64,000 bases of DNA from Dama dama (lineage: Eukaryota > Chordata > Mammalia > Artiodactyla > Cervidae): contig NC_083688.1 in the NCBI RefSeq assembly GCF_033118175.1, forward strand, positions 5,539,001-5,603,000, given 5' to 3'. The position numbers and the translations under genes were made by a program. This document shows, one piece after another, positions 30,643 to 41,672 of this stretch. Position 1 is the stretch's first letter. Each line of letters opens with the position of its first letter. The notes beneath the pieces are model-generated. The model was not told the DNA's origin. It saw only the letters and a list, made by a program, of their open reading frames with translations, and ran no database searches.

Positions 30643-31384
30643 GTTGTTATGCTAAATTATATTGTGATGGGGGGTTGGGGAGTTTCTGCTCTATCAATAG
30701 GAAAGTGACAGGGATCAGCCTTTTCCATGGCTCCTTGTTCCCTGCAGACCCCTTTTCCTTGGGAATTGGAGGCTGGTAAGGGTACGAGGGTAGGGGGGGG
30801 ATCAGGTCCTGGGACCCAAAGGACTTGAAACTGGGGCACAGCTGGCCACTTTTTCCTGCCCACACACCTGGGCCCTGGCACTCAGGGGGAAAAGCCCCCC
30901 CAGTTAGCCCAGAAAGAGGGAGAGCTAATTTGAAATGCTCTCTGAATCCTCCGTGTAGAGGTTCTGCAGCCCCTGCCCCCCACCTCTGCCCTAGGGAGAG
31001 AGGAAATGCAGTCAGAGGAAGAGAAGGAGTGGGTTTCCAGTCTGTTTATATTTCAGGCTATTTTGAAACACCCTGAAGGCACTCACACACAGAGGGGTGC
31101 ATTTAAATGGCCAGGAAGTGCCCCGGAATGGAAACTGGAGTCAGAGGAATGCAGGGGCACTGCGTTGCCTGTTCTGGTGTTCTGTCCCTCAAACAACTAC
31201 CAATTCAGCCCTTTCAATGCCCAAGTCAGAGTCTCTCTGGCCGGAAGGTCTCTTAAAGGTCATCCTTTTCCTCCTTTCTCTTTCCTCCCTACCAAACATT
31301 TACTAAATATCTCAGCATCTTCGTTTATCAATTATAGGACTCTTTTGGCCATGAGAAATATAAAACATACCTAAAGTGATCTAG
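30643..31384. other. 0.7 kb non-repeat stretch
   Basis: No recognised repeat. Frames at 30825-31076 and 31006-31374 are open on the plus strand without recognisable content. Confidence 0.45.
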
Positions 31385-31660
31385 ATGGAAAAATCAACTG
31401 ACTCAGTTGATGTGAAGTTTAAGGAGAGTTTGGCTTCAGGTATGGCTGGATCCAGCCGTTCCAACCATGCTGTCAAAGTCTGGTGTCAGAACATCCCTTG
31501 GCTCTGCTCCCTCTATTGTGGCCACATTATCAACATTATAAGGAGGCAAGATGGTTGTCAGCAGCTCCAGACTCTTATCTTCAAGTCCCACATAAGATCT
31601 TAAGATGTAATGTTCCAGTTGGCCAGGCTTTGTCACACGTGCCCCCACTTCCACTCCAAG
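31385..31660 (-). mobile_element. possible old interspersed repeat, unassigned
   Basis: ggcttcaggtatggctggat, ggctctgctccctctattg, caagatggttgtcagcagct and tgtcacacgtgcccccactt occur in the order I associate with an old mammalian repeat. Family and orientation are uncertain. Confidence 0.4.
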
Positions 31661-31806
31661 CTGGGAGTAGAGTCAACTCTGCCGAAAGTTTAGAGGTACA
31701 ACTTCTTTACAACCCTCATCTCAAACACCAGGACATAGACCATAAATGTGTTCTCATCCCTATAAAATGGAGCCCACATTCTCCATCAACAAACCCCCAC
31801 ACCCCG

Positions 31807-31818
31807 CCCCCCCCCCCC
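31807..31818. repeat. C12 homopolymer
   Basis: Twelve consecutive C at the end of a C-rich stretch. Confidence 0.9.
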
Positions 31819-31889
31819 AGTGATAATGAGTTCACCAGCATGGAGGCAGCCCTGTCCTTTAATAACGTATTCAGACGTCTATAATACCT

Positions 31890-32010
31890 CTTATTCTAGT
31901 TTAATGTAATTTGTTTGCTCACCTGTCTCCCTTATCAAATTCCTGTCTTTCTGTATCCAGCACCTACCACAGGGCCTGGCACACAGTAGGTGCTCAATAC
32001 ATGTTCATCA
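31890..32010 (+). mobile_element. L2 LINE 3' end
   Basis: Sense terminus: cctgtctttctgtatccagc, acctaccacagggcctggca, cacagtaggtgctcaataca. Confidence 0.88.
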
Positions 32011-32027
32011 AAGGAAGATGTTATGTC

Positions 32028-32240
32028 TTCTGTGACCAAGCACCTACTATGTGCCAGGTGTTTTATGCACATTATCTCATTTGAGCCTCAGGACCACTGT
32101 CTTAGGTAAATTTCATTGTGGGTAAATTTCATTCACCTCTTTTATGGGTGAAGAAACTGAGGCTCTGAGAGGTTAAGAAATCAGCTTAACCAAGGTCACC
32201 CGCCAAGACAGTGTGGGGCTGGGATGTGAGTCCAGGTCAC
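32028..32240 (-). mobile_element. MIR SINE
   Basis: Antisense MIR: agcacctactatgtgccagg, cacattatctcatttgagcc, gaagaaactgaggctctgag, aaggtcacccgccaagac. A ggtaaatttcattc motif is locally duplicated near 32105 and 32121. Confidence 0.95.
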
Positions 32241-32989
32241 AGACTTCTACTTCATGGGGAAGTGGGAGAAGCAGGGTGAGAAGGGCAAGGAAAGACACAG
32301 AAGGAGAGTGAAGAGTGTAGGGAGAGAAGAGAAATAAGGGCAGAAGAAAGGTGGAGCAGGAAAGCTTTGAGTGATAAAAATTCTTTCCTCTGATGATGAC
32401 TTGTAACTTACTTTCTGGTAGCTGGTTCCTTCAAGAATCTGTTTACAGTTAGTACATTTTAATGTGGCAATGCATTAAAGCACTATGTATATGAAAACAT
32501 TAAATAGAATTAAATGCTATCAATACCAATATAGCACATTACATGTATAAAATTTTGTTTGTTTAAAAAGAATTTCAGCTCAGGGCATTTTCTGACATTT
32601 CAAGGGAAATTCATACTCTGTTTCTGGTTTTGCCAAGAACAAATTTTTGTTACACTAAATAGGCTCCATATCTTGATAAATGATTTCTGTTAAGTTTGAT
32701 AATGGTATTAATAGAATAGTGAGAAATGTAAGAATGAGATGAGTCACTAAGGACAGTATCTCATTATAAGGTACTTATTATAAGTACACTTATGGTATAC
32801 AGTGTCTCTGATTCATGTCATTGTCATTGGATCTGCTTTTAAAATTCAGAATAGATGTCAGGTTGGAGAGTGGGCTCTTGACCTTTGTTATGCAATGTCT
32901 GAAGTACAAACAACCACGGAAAATAGAATGAAAATCCTAGATGACAAGTGCGCATGCAGGGGTCTTTCTCTGTGTAATTTCAGGAACTT
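32241..32989. other. 0.75 kb AT-rich non-repeat stretch
   Basis: The transition into the AT-rich block. Purine-rich to 32370, then AT-rich without a recognised repeat. GTACTTA at 32771-32777 and TAAGTAC at 32781-32787 form a perfect 7-bp stem with a 3-base loop. Confidence 0.45.
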
Positions 32990-33517
32990 CCAAAGAGCCC
33001 CAAGCACAAGAAGTTGGAAGAAAGCTTCACCATCATCAGAATCAAATTGCTCAAAATCAATGGTAAGGAGACAATCTTAAAAGTAGCCAGAAAAATAGGC
33101 ACATACTGTACAAAGTAGCAAAGATAAAGATGACAGCAGATTTCTTGTTAGAAACAATGAAAATGAGAAGTCAGTGGAACTAAGTGTTTAAAGTACTGAA
33201 AAAATCAAGCCCCCAAATTGTCTATCTAGAATTCTGTTCTAAGAAAAGAAATACTTTTCAAAAATGAAGGTGAAATAAAGACTTTTTAAGATATAACAAA
33301 TCAAAATAATTCATTACCAGCAGATCCACACAGTATGAACTATCTCAAAGTGTCCTTTAGGCAGAAGAGAATGATACCAGATGGAATACGGATTTAAACA
33401 AAGGAAACAAGAACACTGAAAAAGATTGAAATACAAGATTTTTTTCTTATTATTTAACTCTTTAAAAGTTAACTGACCATATAAGAAATTATAGAAAAGC
33501 AATGGAGAATTTATAGC

Positions 33518-33567
33518 ATATATAGATGTAAAATGTCTGAAAGGCAATACATTTTACATCTATATAT
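33518..33567. repeat. perfect 19-bp inverted repeat (hairpin)
   Basis: Left arm 33518-33536 and right arm 33549-33567 (acattttacatctatatat) are exact reverse complements, with a 12-base loop. It sits exactly where L1 inter-ORF sequence changes to misplaced ORF2 sequence, so it looks like a breakpoint signature. Confidence 0.95.
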
Positions 33568-33755
33568 ACATGTGGGATGCTGCTAATGTAGGAGTTAGGC
33601 AGAAATTTGTAGCACTAAGTATGTGTATCAGAAAAGGAAAAAGTTCTGAAATTCATGACCTCAGCTTTCACCCAAAGAAAACTAGAAAGAGAAGATCAAA
33701 TTAAAACCAAAGTAAGTAGAAGAAAGAAAATAATAAAACAGGAGAGGAAGAGAAA
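33568..33755 (+). repeat. out-of-place duplicate of an L1 ORF2 segment
   Basis: This stretch (tgtgggatgctgctaatg, aaatttgtagcactaag, gacctcagctttcaccc, aaagaaaataataaaac) parallels 35129-35315 (tgtgtgatattgctaaagc, aaatttgtagcactaat, gacctcagctttcatc). In L1 it belongs in ORF2, but here it lies between ORF1 and the endonuclease region. Confidence 0.85.
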
Positions 33756-34165
33756 TACAGGTATACTGTGTCAGCTTCCTACACTGTTCATGAAATGTAT
33801 ACTACTGCTTGAAGATAGAATGAGAAGTTAAATATTAATATGTATACTATAAACTCTAAAACAACCATGAAAATAACAAAAGTTCTAGCAAATAAGCAAA
33901 GAAGATAAAATGAAATCAATTAGTCGAAGAAGAAGGCACAAAGAGAGGAGAAAGACAACAAATAACAGATGGAACAATTACAATCTATTATGGTAGATTT
34001 AAACCATATCAACAATTATATTAAATATAAATGATCTGAATACCTCAATTAAAAGACAGACTTGTTAAACTAAATGAAAAAGCAGGACCCAACCATGTGC
34101 TGCCTACAAGAAACCTACCTGAGACATGAGGACACGAATAGCTTAAGAGTAAAATTACAGAAAAA

Positions 34166-34446
34166 GGTCTGCTGCTGCTGCTGCTAAGTCACTTCAGCCG
34201 CGTCCGACTCTGTGCGACCCCACAGACGGCAGCCCACCAGGCTCCCCTGTCCCTGGGATTCTCCAGGCAAGAACACTGGAGTGGGTGCCATTTCCTTCTC
34301 CAATGCGTGAAAGTGAAAAGTGAAAGTGAAGTCGCTCAGTCGTGTCCGACTCCTAGCGACCTCATGGGCTGCAGCCCACCAGGCTCCCCCGTCCCTGGGA
34401 TTCTCCAGGCAAGAGTACTGGAGTGGGGTGACATTGCCTTCTCGGA
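34166..34446 (-). mobile_element. Bov-A2 dimeric SINE
   Basis: Two Bov-A units (tgctgctgctaagtcacttc ... ccttctccaat and gtcgctcagtcgtgtccgac ... gccttctc) are linked by the gaaagtgaaaagtgaaagtg spacer. The TSD agaaaaaggt appears before and after the element within L1 sequence. Confidence 0.95.
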
Positions 34447-35892
34447 GAAAAAGGTATAGCATGTAACAATAATCAAAGAAAGCTGGAGTGGCTATATTAT
34501 TATCAAAGTAGATTTCTAAGCAAAGAATTTGATCAGGGATAAGGAAGTTCATCTTCCTTACAAAGGAATTACAAAGGGTCAATAATTACAAAGGGTCAAT
34601 TCATCAAGAAGACATAATTTTAAGTGTTTATGCACCTAATAAAAGATGTTCAAGAAATAAGAAACAAAAATTGATAGAGCTGCAAGGAGAAATAGAAATC
34701 TACAATGATAATCAGATATTTTAATACCTCTCTATTGATAATTGATAGAGCAAGCAGACAAAAGTTAGTTGGGACATAGAAGCCTTGGACTTTTTCAGTC
34801 AACTTGACTTTAGTGACATTGATAGATTGTTTCACCCAAAACAGCAGACTACATCTTCTTTCCAAGTGTACAAGGAAGGTTATAAGATAGAGTATATTCT
34901 GGGCCATAAAACAAATTCAAAATTTTTAAATGATTTAAGTCATACAAAGCATGCTCACTGACCACAATGGAATTAAATTGGAAATCAATAAGAGAGCTCT
35001 GGAAAATCCCTCTAATATCTGAAACTAAATAACACACTTCAAAAGAACCCAAAGCTCAAGGAGAAATTAAAAAGGAAATTATAAAATATTTTTTAACAAT
35101 GAAAGTGAAGGCATAGCATATAAAACTTTGTGTGATATTGCTAAAGCAGTCCTTGGGTCAAAATTTGTAGCACTAATTATCTGTATCAGAAAAGGAAATA
35201 GGTCTGAAATCCATGACCTCAGCTTTCATCTAAGGAAGCTAAAAAAAGAAAGAACAAATTAAAGTCAAAGTAGGTAGAAAAAAAGAAAATAATAAAAACA
35301 AGAGAGGAAATAAATGAAACAGAAAACAGAAAAGAAGAGAAACATTAATAATAACCAAACACTGGTTATTGAGAAGATCATTACAATTAATAAGCTTCTT
35401 GTCACACCCAAAAGAAAAGAGAGAAGGCACAAATTATCAATAACAAGAATGAGAAAGATGACACCTAAGTCTACAGATATTTAAAGAATAATCAGAGAAT
35501 GTTATTAATAACTTTGTGCCAATAAAATCAATGACTTAGATGAAATGGACAAGTTCTTTGAAAGACACAAGCTACCAAAGGTGTCTCCAAAAGAGATAGA
35601 TAAGAAATAAATGTAGCCCTGCATCTATTAAAAAATTGCAGTATAGTTAGAAACCTTCACATAAAGAAAATCTCAGACTTCACTGGTGCATTCTACCAAA
35701 CATCGAAGGAAGAATAACGTCAATTCTACACAAACTCTTTGTGAAAATTGAACAAGAAGGAATACTCCTCTACACATGCTATGAAGCCAGTATTATTCTG
35801 CTGCCAAAACCAGAAAATGACATTAAAAGAAAGCTACAGCTAATATCCTTCATGACCAATGATGCAAAAATTCCTAGCAAAATTTTACCAAA

Positions 35893-36895
35893 TTGGATCT
35901 GACTATTAGGCTAGACGAAGCACAAGCTGGAATCAAGATTGCCAAGAAAAATATCAATAACCTCAGATATGCAGATGACACCACCCTTATGGCAAAAAGC
36001 GAAGAAGAACTAAAGAGCTTTTTAATGAAGGTGAAAGAGGAGAGTGAAAAAGCTGGCTTAAAACTCAACATTCAAAACACTAAGATGATGGCATCTAGTC
36101 CCATCTGCAGCTGCTGTTGCTAAGTAGCTTCAGTCATGTCTGACTCTGTGCTACCCCATAGATGGCAGCCCACCAGCCTCCTCTGTCCCTGGGATTCTCC
36201 AGGCAAGAATACTAGAGTGGGTTGCCATTTCCTTCTCCAATCTGGTCCCATCACTTCATGGCAAATAGATGGGGGAAACAATGGAAATAGTGACAGACTT
36301 TATTTTCTTGGGCTCCAAAACCGCTGAAGATGGTGACTTCAGCCTTGAAATTAAAAGATGCTTGCTTCTTGGAAAGCTATGACAAACCTAGAGAATGTAT
36401 TAAAAAGTAGAGACATTACTTTGCCGACAAAGGTCCGCCTAGTCAAAGCTATGGTTTTTCCAGTGGTAGTGTATGGATGTGAGAGTTGGACTATAAAGAA
36501 AGCTGAGTGCCAAAGAATTGATGCTTTTGAACTGTGGTGTTGAAGAAGACTCTTGAGAGTCCCTTGGAATGCAAGGAGATCAAACCAGTCAATCCTAAAG
36601 GAAATCAACTTTGGCTATTCATTGGAAGGACTGATGCTGAAGCTGAAGCTCCTGTACTTTGACCACTTGATGTGAAGAGCTGACTCATTACAGAAAGCCC
36701 TGATGCTGGGCAAGACTGAAGGCAGGAGGAGAAGGGGACGACAGAGGACGAGGTGGTTGGACGGCATCACCGACTCGATGGATGTGAGTTTGAGCGAGCT
36801 CCAGGAGACAGTGAAGGACAAGGAAGCCTGCCTTGCCACAGTCCATGGGGTCACAAAGGGTTGGACAAAACTGAGGGACTGAATAACAACAACAA
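35893..36895 (+). mobile_element. BovB LINE, reverse transcriptase and 3' end, inserted in L1
   Basis: Sense BovB. The plus frame from 35893 has the RT active-site box LRYADDTTLM (YADD codons at 35968-35979). After the embedded Bov-A it continues with MVFPVVVYGCESWTIKKAE and on to the 3' end gactgaataacaacaacaa. Stops and the SINE disrupt the frame, so no enzyme can be made. Confidence 0.95.
36109..36240 (-). mobile_element. Bov-A monomer inside BovB
   Basis: A single Bov-A unit: ctgctgttgctaagtagctt, gactctgtgctaccccatag, ccaggcaagaatactagag, ccatttccttctccaa. The BovB word tctRgtccca is repeated on both sides (about 36093 and 36241), the expected TSD. Confidence 0.93.
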
Positions 36896-38395
36896 TGTAT
36901 AAAAAGGACGATACATTATAATTAAGTGGGGCTTATCCCAGGAATACAAAGTTGGTTTAAGATTTGAAAATTAGTCATTTAATTCACAATATTAACAAAC
37001 TAAAAAAGAACTCTATGATCATCCCAGCAAGATGCAGAAACAGCATTCGACAAAAATCAACACCCATTCTTCACAAAAACTCTCAGCAAAGTAGGAATAG
37101 AAGGGAATTTCCTTATACCACTTCTGTTCAACATTGTACTGGAAGTTCTAGCCAGTGCAATAAGGGAAGTTTTTTTTTTTTTTTAATGGACTACCTGGTT
37201 GGAATGGAAGAAGTAAAACTGTTGCAGATGACATAATACTGTATGTAGGAAATCCAACCATGCACTAGAATTAGTAACTGAATTTAGCACAATTGAAGGA
37301 TACAAAGTCAATATACAAAAGTTATTTCTATTTATTATCCATGAACAAGCGGAAACTGAAACTTTAAAATAACATTTGCACTAGCACTGAAAAATTAAAA
37401 ATACTGAAAAATGATGTGCAAGACCTATACTCTGAAAACTACAAAACATTGAGGAGAAAATGTTAAAAGTTAAAGAAAACCCAAACAAATGGAAAAATAT
37501 ATTATATTCATTGGTTAGAAAATTCAAAATTGTTACAATATCAATTCTCCCCCAACTGATGTACAGAGTCAGTGCAACCTCTGTCAAATTCTCAGCAGGC
37601 TTTTGTGTAGATTGATAAGCTGATTCCAAGATTCACAGGGAAACGCAAATGACCTAAAGTAATTAGCACAATTTTGAAAAGTGAGAGCCTTACACTACCT
37701 GATTTTAAGACTTTTATAAAGTTGCAGTAGCCAACACTGAGTTGTATTGACATAAAGACAGATAAATAGATCAATGGGATAGAAAAGAAAATTCAGACAT
37801 ACACAAACACATATATGGACAACTGACTTTGCAAAAGCAATTCAATGGAGAGAGAAAGTCTTTGTTTTAAGTAGTGCTAGAGCAACTGAATATCAGCAGG
37901 CTGGTAGACGTAAGGAAGGAAAATGAAGAAAAGAAGGCAAAAGTCTCATATTCCCATACAAAACCTGTACAGAAACATTCATAGCAACCTTATGTGTAAT
38001 AGTCTCAAACTGGGAATAGCCAAATACCCATTAACAGATGAACTGATAAACAAATTATGATCTATTCATTCAATGGAATATTACTCAACAATAAAAAGGT
38101 ACAAACTGACATATGAGACAGCATGAATCAATCTCAATATAATTATGCTGAGTGCAAAAGCCAGGGATGCATACTCTATGACTCCATTTATGTAAAATTC
38201 TAGAAAATTCTGACTACTCTTTAGAGACAGAAAACAGATCCGTGGTTTCCCGGTTGTTCAGCGAAGGAGGAATCACAAGGTGATGACCTCATCTGCAGTG
38301 CTGGTTTCACAAGTGCCGATCGAAAAGCTGATCAAACGGTACACTTTGAATAACTGCAGCTTATTATAGCTCAATACAGATGCTTTATTTTGTCT

Positions 38396-38694
38396 TAATT
38401 TTTTAAAAATTCATTTCTTTATTATTTTTGGCTGCCCTGGGTCTTTGTTGCTGCACGCGGCTTTTCTCTAGTTGTGGTGAGCGAGGGCTGCTCCCTAGTT
38501 AGGGTGCACAGGCTTCTCACTGCAGTTGCTTCTGTTGTCGCAGAGCAGGGGCTCGAGGCGTGCGGGCTTCAGCAGCTGTGGCATGAGGGCTTAGCTGCCC
38601 CTTGGCATGTGGGATCTTCCCGGACCAGGAATCGAACCAGTGTTGCCTGCATTGGCAAATGGATTCTTAACCATTGGACCACCAGGGAAGTCCA
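38396..38694 (-). mobile_element. CHR-type SINE
   Basis: Antisense CHR, nearly full length: tggctgccctgggtctttgt, tgctgcacgcggcttttctc, gaccaggaatcgaaccagtg, ttaaccattggaccaccagg. Confidence 0.93.
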
Positions 38695-38819
38695 GTACGA
38701 TTGACTTAAAAAGCCATATTCACTTACTGCCCAGCTACAGTGTATGAACTGTTGCCTACCATTTACAAAGCATTTTTGGAAGTACAGAGATACACTAACT
38801 CGTTCATGCCACAAGCATT

Positions 38820-38985
38820 TTTTAAAATTAATTTTTATTGGAGTATAATTGCTTTACAACACTTACTTGCTGCTGTACGCAAAGTGAGTCAGTTATACAT
38901 GTACATATATCACTCTTCTTTCAGATTTCCTGTCCATTTAGGTCACTAGAGTTCATTGAGTAGAGTTCCCTGTCAACCAGCACTT
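38820..38985 (-). mobile_element. ruminant L1 3' UTR fragment
   Basis: attggagtataattgcttta, gctgctgtacgcaaagtgag and tcagttatacatgtacatat are the antisense ruminant L1 3' UTR. Confidence 0.85.
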
Positions 38986-39396
38986 TTTCAGCAACTACCA
39001 CGCTGCCATAGACTCTATATGCAAAGGTCTGGGAATGTGTCAGTCCATGAAACAGACAAGAAAAGTTCTGACTTCCTAGAGATCACGTTCTTGGTGGGGG
39101 GAGCAGTGGGTGGGGAGGCAAATGCCACCAAGTAATTTAATATTTAATATGTCAGGTGATGATAAGTACTATGAAGGGGAAAGAAGCAAGGTGGGGGGCA
39201 GGGAGTGGGGGTGGGGTGGGGTTGCAGTTTTAAATGGAGAGGTCAGGGAAGGCCTCAGTGACATTTGAGGAGAAATCTGAAGGAAATAAAGAAGTGAAGC
39301 ATGTCACTGTCTGGGAGAAGGACTTCTAGACAATAGGAAGGGTATGTGCAAAGGTCCCGAGGTGGGATGTGCTTGGCAGATCACAAGGCAAGGATC

Positions 39397-40293
39397 TGAT
39401 AGCTTACAGTGAACAGTGTTGGATTCGGGATCTCGAAAGGAGAAAATTTTGCTTTGGGGCCAAAAGATGTGGCTTCAGTCACTCAGAGTTTTGTGCAGCA
39501 AAAATTTTATTAAAAGTGGAAAGGGATAAAGCTTCTGACATAGACATCAGAAGGAGGCAGAGAGTGCCTCACCCTCTAGTCTTATCAAGGCCTTATATAC
39601 TTTTTCAATCAAGTTACTAACAATAGAAGGGTCTTACCAGACCTACTCCCACAATATACATCTTAAGGAGAAACATGTCCTTGAGCAAGATTCATTGTTG
39701 TTATATAATCATTAGTGCAGAGTTTAAGGAAAAATAGACCCTTAAGCAAGATAAGTTGTTTTGTTGTGTAATCATTAGCTCTGGGCTTAAAGAAAGTTAG
39801 TTTCAGAAGAAATAGATTGTTGCCATAACAACTCAGAGCTTAAGGCAAAAACATCTTATGTGACTGAGACAAAGGAACTGGAAAAAAACAACTTCTGTCC
39901 CTGTCTCCTCCTCAAGGGTCCTGGTATCCTTGTCAACCTACCTAAGAATAAGGGGATCCAGTCCTAAAGGAAATCAGTCCTGAATATTCATTGGAAGGCC
40001 TGTTGTTGAAGCTGAAACTCCAATACTTTGGCCACCTGATGTGAAGAACTTACTCATTTGAAAAGACGCTGATGCTGGGAAAGAGTGAAGGCGGGGGGGA
40101 GAAGGGGACAACAGAGGATGAGATGGTTGGATGGCATCACCGACTCAATGGACATGAATCTAAGTAAGCTCTGAGAGTTGGTGATGGACCCGGAGGCCTG
40201 GCGTGCTGCAGTCCATGGGGTCGCAAAGAGTCAGACACGACTGAGCAATTGAACTGAACTGAACTGAGCTGAACAAGAATAAGCTCTTTCAGA
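39397..40293 (-). mobile_element. solo LTR of an endogenous retrovirus, split by BovB
   Basis: LTR-like unit about 0.56 kb without the BovB. Minus-strand features: a ttaataaaatttttgctgc polyadenylation region followed by acaaaactctgagtgactg, and a terminus near 39417 (tgttggattcggg on plus). There are no gag, pol or env sequences beside it. The family was not determined; the boundaries and TSD are not resolved. Confidence 0.65.
39953..40274 (+). mobile_element. BovB LINE 3' end inside the LTR
   Basis: Sense BovB 3' end: tcctaaaggaaatcagtcc, gctgaaactccaatactttg, ggatggcatcaccgactcaa, and the (GAACT)n tail. An exact TSD aagaataag lies at 39944-39952 and 40275-40283. Confidence 0.95.
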
Positions 40294-40395
40294 CCCCAGT
40301 GTGTCTGGAGCAGAGTGAGCAAGGGAGCAAGCAGTAGGAGATGAAGTCATGGTTGGGGCAGATCAGGTTCAGCCATTGGAAGCATTTCAGCTTTT

Positions 40396-40967
40396 ACAAA
40401 CATGTAGGGGTTGAGGGCTGCCTCTAGGAGAGGGGACAGGCTACGGGTCAGCATTCTTTCTGGACCTCCGTGTTCCTCCTTCTTCAGCAGTCAGAAAGGC
40501 CAGGGCATCCTACTGCACCGATGGGCTCACACCAGGATGGCACCCAGCACCGTGCCTGGCATACAGTTGATGTCAGGAAACATAAACTGTAATGACTGAG
40601 CTGAGAGAGTAGGTCGGACAGGCATTCTGGAGCAAGGCTCTGAGCTGGGCTGGAAGGATTAATAGAATCTAAAGCTCTACAGCTGAAAACCATAGTTTTG
40701 GGAGAAAGCCTACAGGTTATGAGTCCCCTGAGGGTGTGAAACTTGTTTTCAGCAGGACCTGAGCACGTGTGTTAAATAAATAAAGGCAGGGAAAAAGGAA
40801 GAAGGAATCTGTGGCAGATCTGGGGGAGAGCCAGACGCTGATCTTCCTTTACTATCCAAGGACTGCCCTGAGCCTTGTAAGACCCCAGGTCCTGCAGTCG
40901 GAGAAGCTAGTCTTCAAATACTATCTCCACGCCTTTTCCTGTGATGCTGTTGGACGGGGGTCCACTT
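40396..40967. other. mostly non-repeat stretch
   Basis: A possible MIR 3' end (plus) lies at 40530-40600: cagcaccgtgcctggcatac. Otherwise no gene or repeat was recognised. Confidence 0.45.
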
Positions 40968-41105
40968 GACTGCTCGAGATCTGCTGTGCCTTCAGTAAAA
41001 TGAGGGCAAAGAGCACGTCTGCTTCACGAGATGCTTGTGATGATCAAATGAGATAATCAACGTAGTACGGGCCACACCGAGAGTACTCAACAGGTAATAA
41101 ACGTG
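40968..41105 (+). mobile_element. MIR SINE 3' half
   Basis: Sense MIR: cttcagtaaaatgagggca, gatcaaatgagataatcaac, gagtactcaacaggtaataa. Confidence 0.8.
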
Positions 41106-41107
41106 GC

Positions 41108-41312
41108 TTTTATTGAGTGCTCCCAGTGGAAGGCTCCATGCTGAGGGCTTTTCATGCGTTGACTCCAAATGTAAGCATTAAAACAACCCTGTGAAATAGG
41201 AGTCTTGATTCTCAACCCACCTAATGTATGAGGGCCTAGAAGCTCAGAGAGGTTCAACAACTTGCCTGAAGTTGCCCAGCTAGTGAGTGGGGGCAGCGGG
41301 GACTTGAGCTGA
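41108..41312 (-). mobile_element. MIR SINE
   Basis: Antisense MIR: ttttattgagtgctcccag, aaaacaaccctgtgaaatag, gaagctcagagaggttcaac, gcccagctagtgagtggggg. Its 3' end meets the 3' end of the preceding MIR (tail to tail). Confidence 0.93.
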
Positions 41313-41315
41313 ATT

Positions 41316-41398
41316 GGCTATCCTGCAACCAGGGATAGAACCCTTGCCCTCTGCAGTAGAAGCTGGGAGTCTTAACCACTGGACTGCCAGGGAAGTCT
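41316..41398 (-). mobile_element. CHR-type SINE head fragment
   Basis: Only the tRNA-like head: aaccagggatagaacccttg, gagtcttaaccactggactg, ccagggaagtc. Confidence 0.85.
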
Positions 41399-41441
41399 CA
41401 TAGCTGCTGTTCTGTTAAGCGTCTCTGCCCCTCTGCTTCTG

Positions 41442-41672
41442 GGCTTCCCTGATGGCTCAGATGGTAAAGAATCCGCCTGCAGTGCAGGAGACCCAGGTTC
41501 GATCCCTGGGTTGGGAAGATCCCCTGGAGAAGGGAATGGTAACCCAGTCCAGTACTCTTGCCTGGAGAATCCCAAGGATGGAGGAGCCTCGTGGGCTACA
41601 GTCCATGGGGTTGCAAAGACTCAGACATGACTGAGTGACTAACACCCACCCACCCACACACATACACACACC
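41442..41672 (+). mobile_element. Bov-tA SINE
   Basis: A full sense copy close to consensus: gggcttccctgatggctcag, ggttcgatccctgggttggg, tgcctggagaatcccaagg, catgactgagtgactaacac, then a CCA/CA-rich tail. Confidence 0.96.

Larger units (their letters stand above)
32990..38395 (+). mobile_element. old L1 LINE, near complete from ORF1 end to 3' UTR, interrupted and rearranged
   Basis: ORF1 C-terminal remnants at 33000-33360 (tcaaaaatgaaggtgaaata, then aagactttttaag). ORF2 endonuclease region near 34020-34160 (caattaaaagacagacttg, gctgcctacaagaaaccta). ORF2 continues through 34450-35890 and 36900-37720, with a 3' UTR to about 38395 (actcaacaataaaaaggtac). Frames are broken throughout. It carries a Bov-A2, a BovB with its own Bov-A, and a misplaced ORF2 segment at 33568-33755. 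Confidence 0.9.
38995..40395 (-). mobile_element. L2 LINE split by an ERV LTR
   Basis: Left part to about 39396: tatgtcaggtgatgataag, ggtcagggaaggcctcag, gtgcaaaggtcccgaggtg. Right part from about 40294: cagtgtgtctggagcagagt then gagcaagggagcaagcagta. Joined, they give the normal antisense L2 order. Confidence 0.85.

Noticed and set aside
34020..34160. AT-rich text as a possible conserved enhancer
   Set aside because: It is L1 endonuclease-region sequence.
35893..36543. Possible active reverse transcriptase gene
   Set aside because: The YADD box is real, but the frame is cut by a Bov-A insertion and later stops; it is a dead BovB copy.
39397..40293. Complete endogenous retrovirus
   Set aside because: Only LTR-like sequence is present; no gag, pol or env remnants and no second LTR lie nearby.
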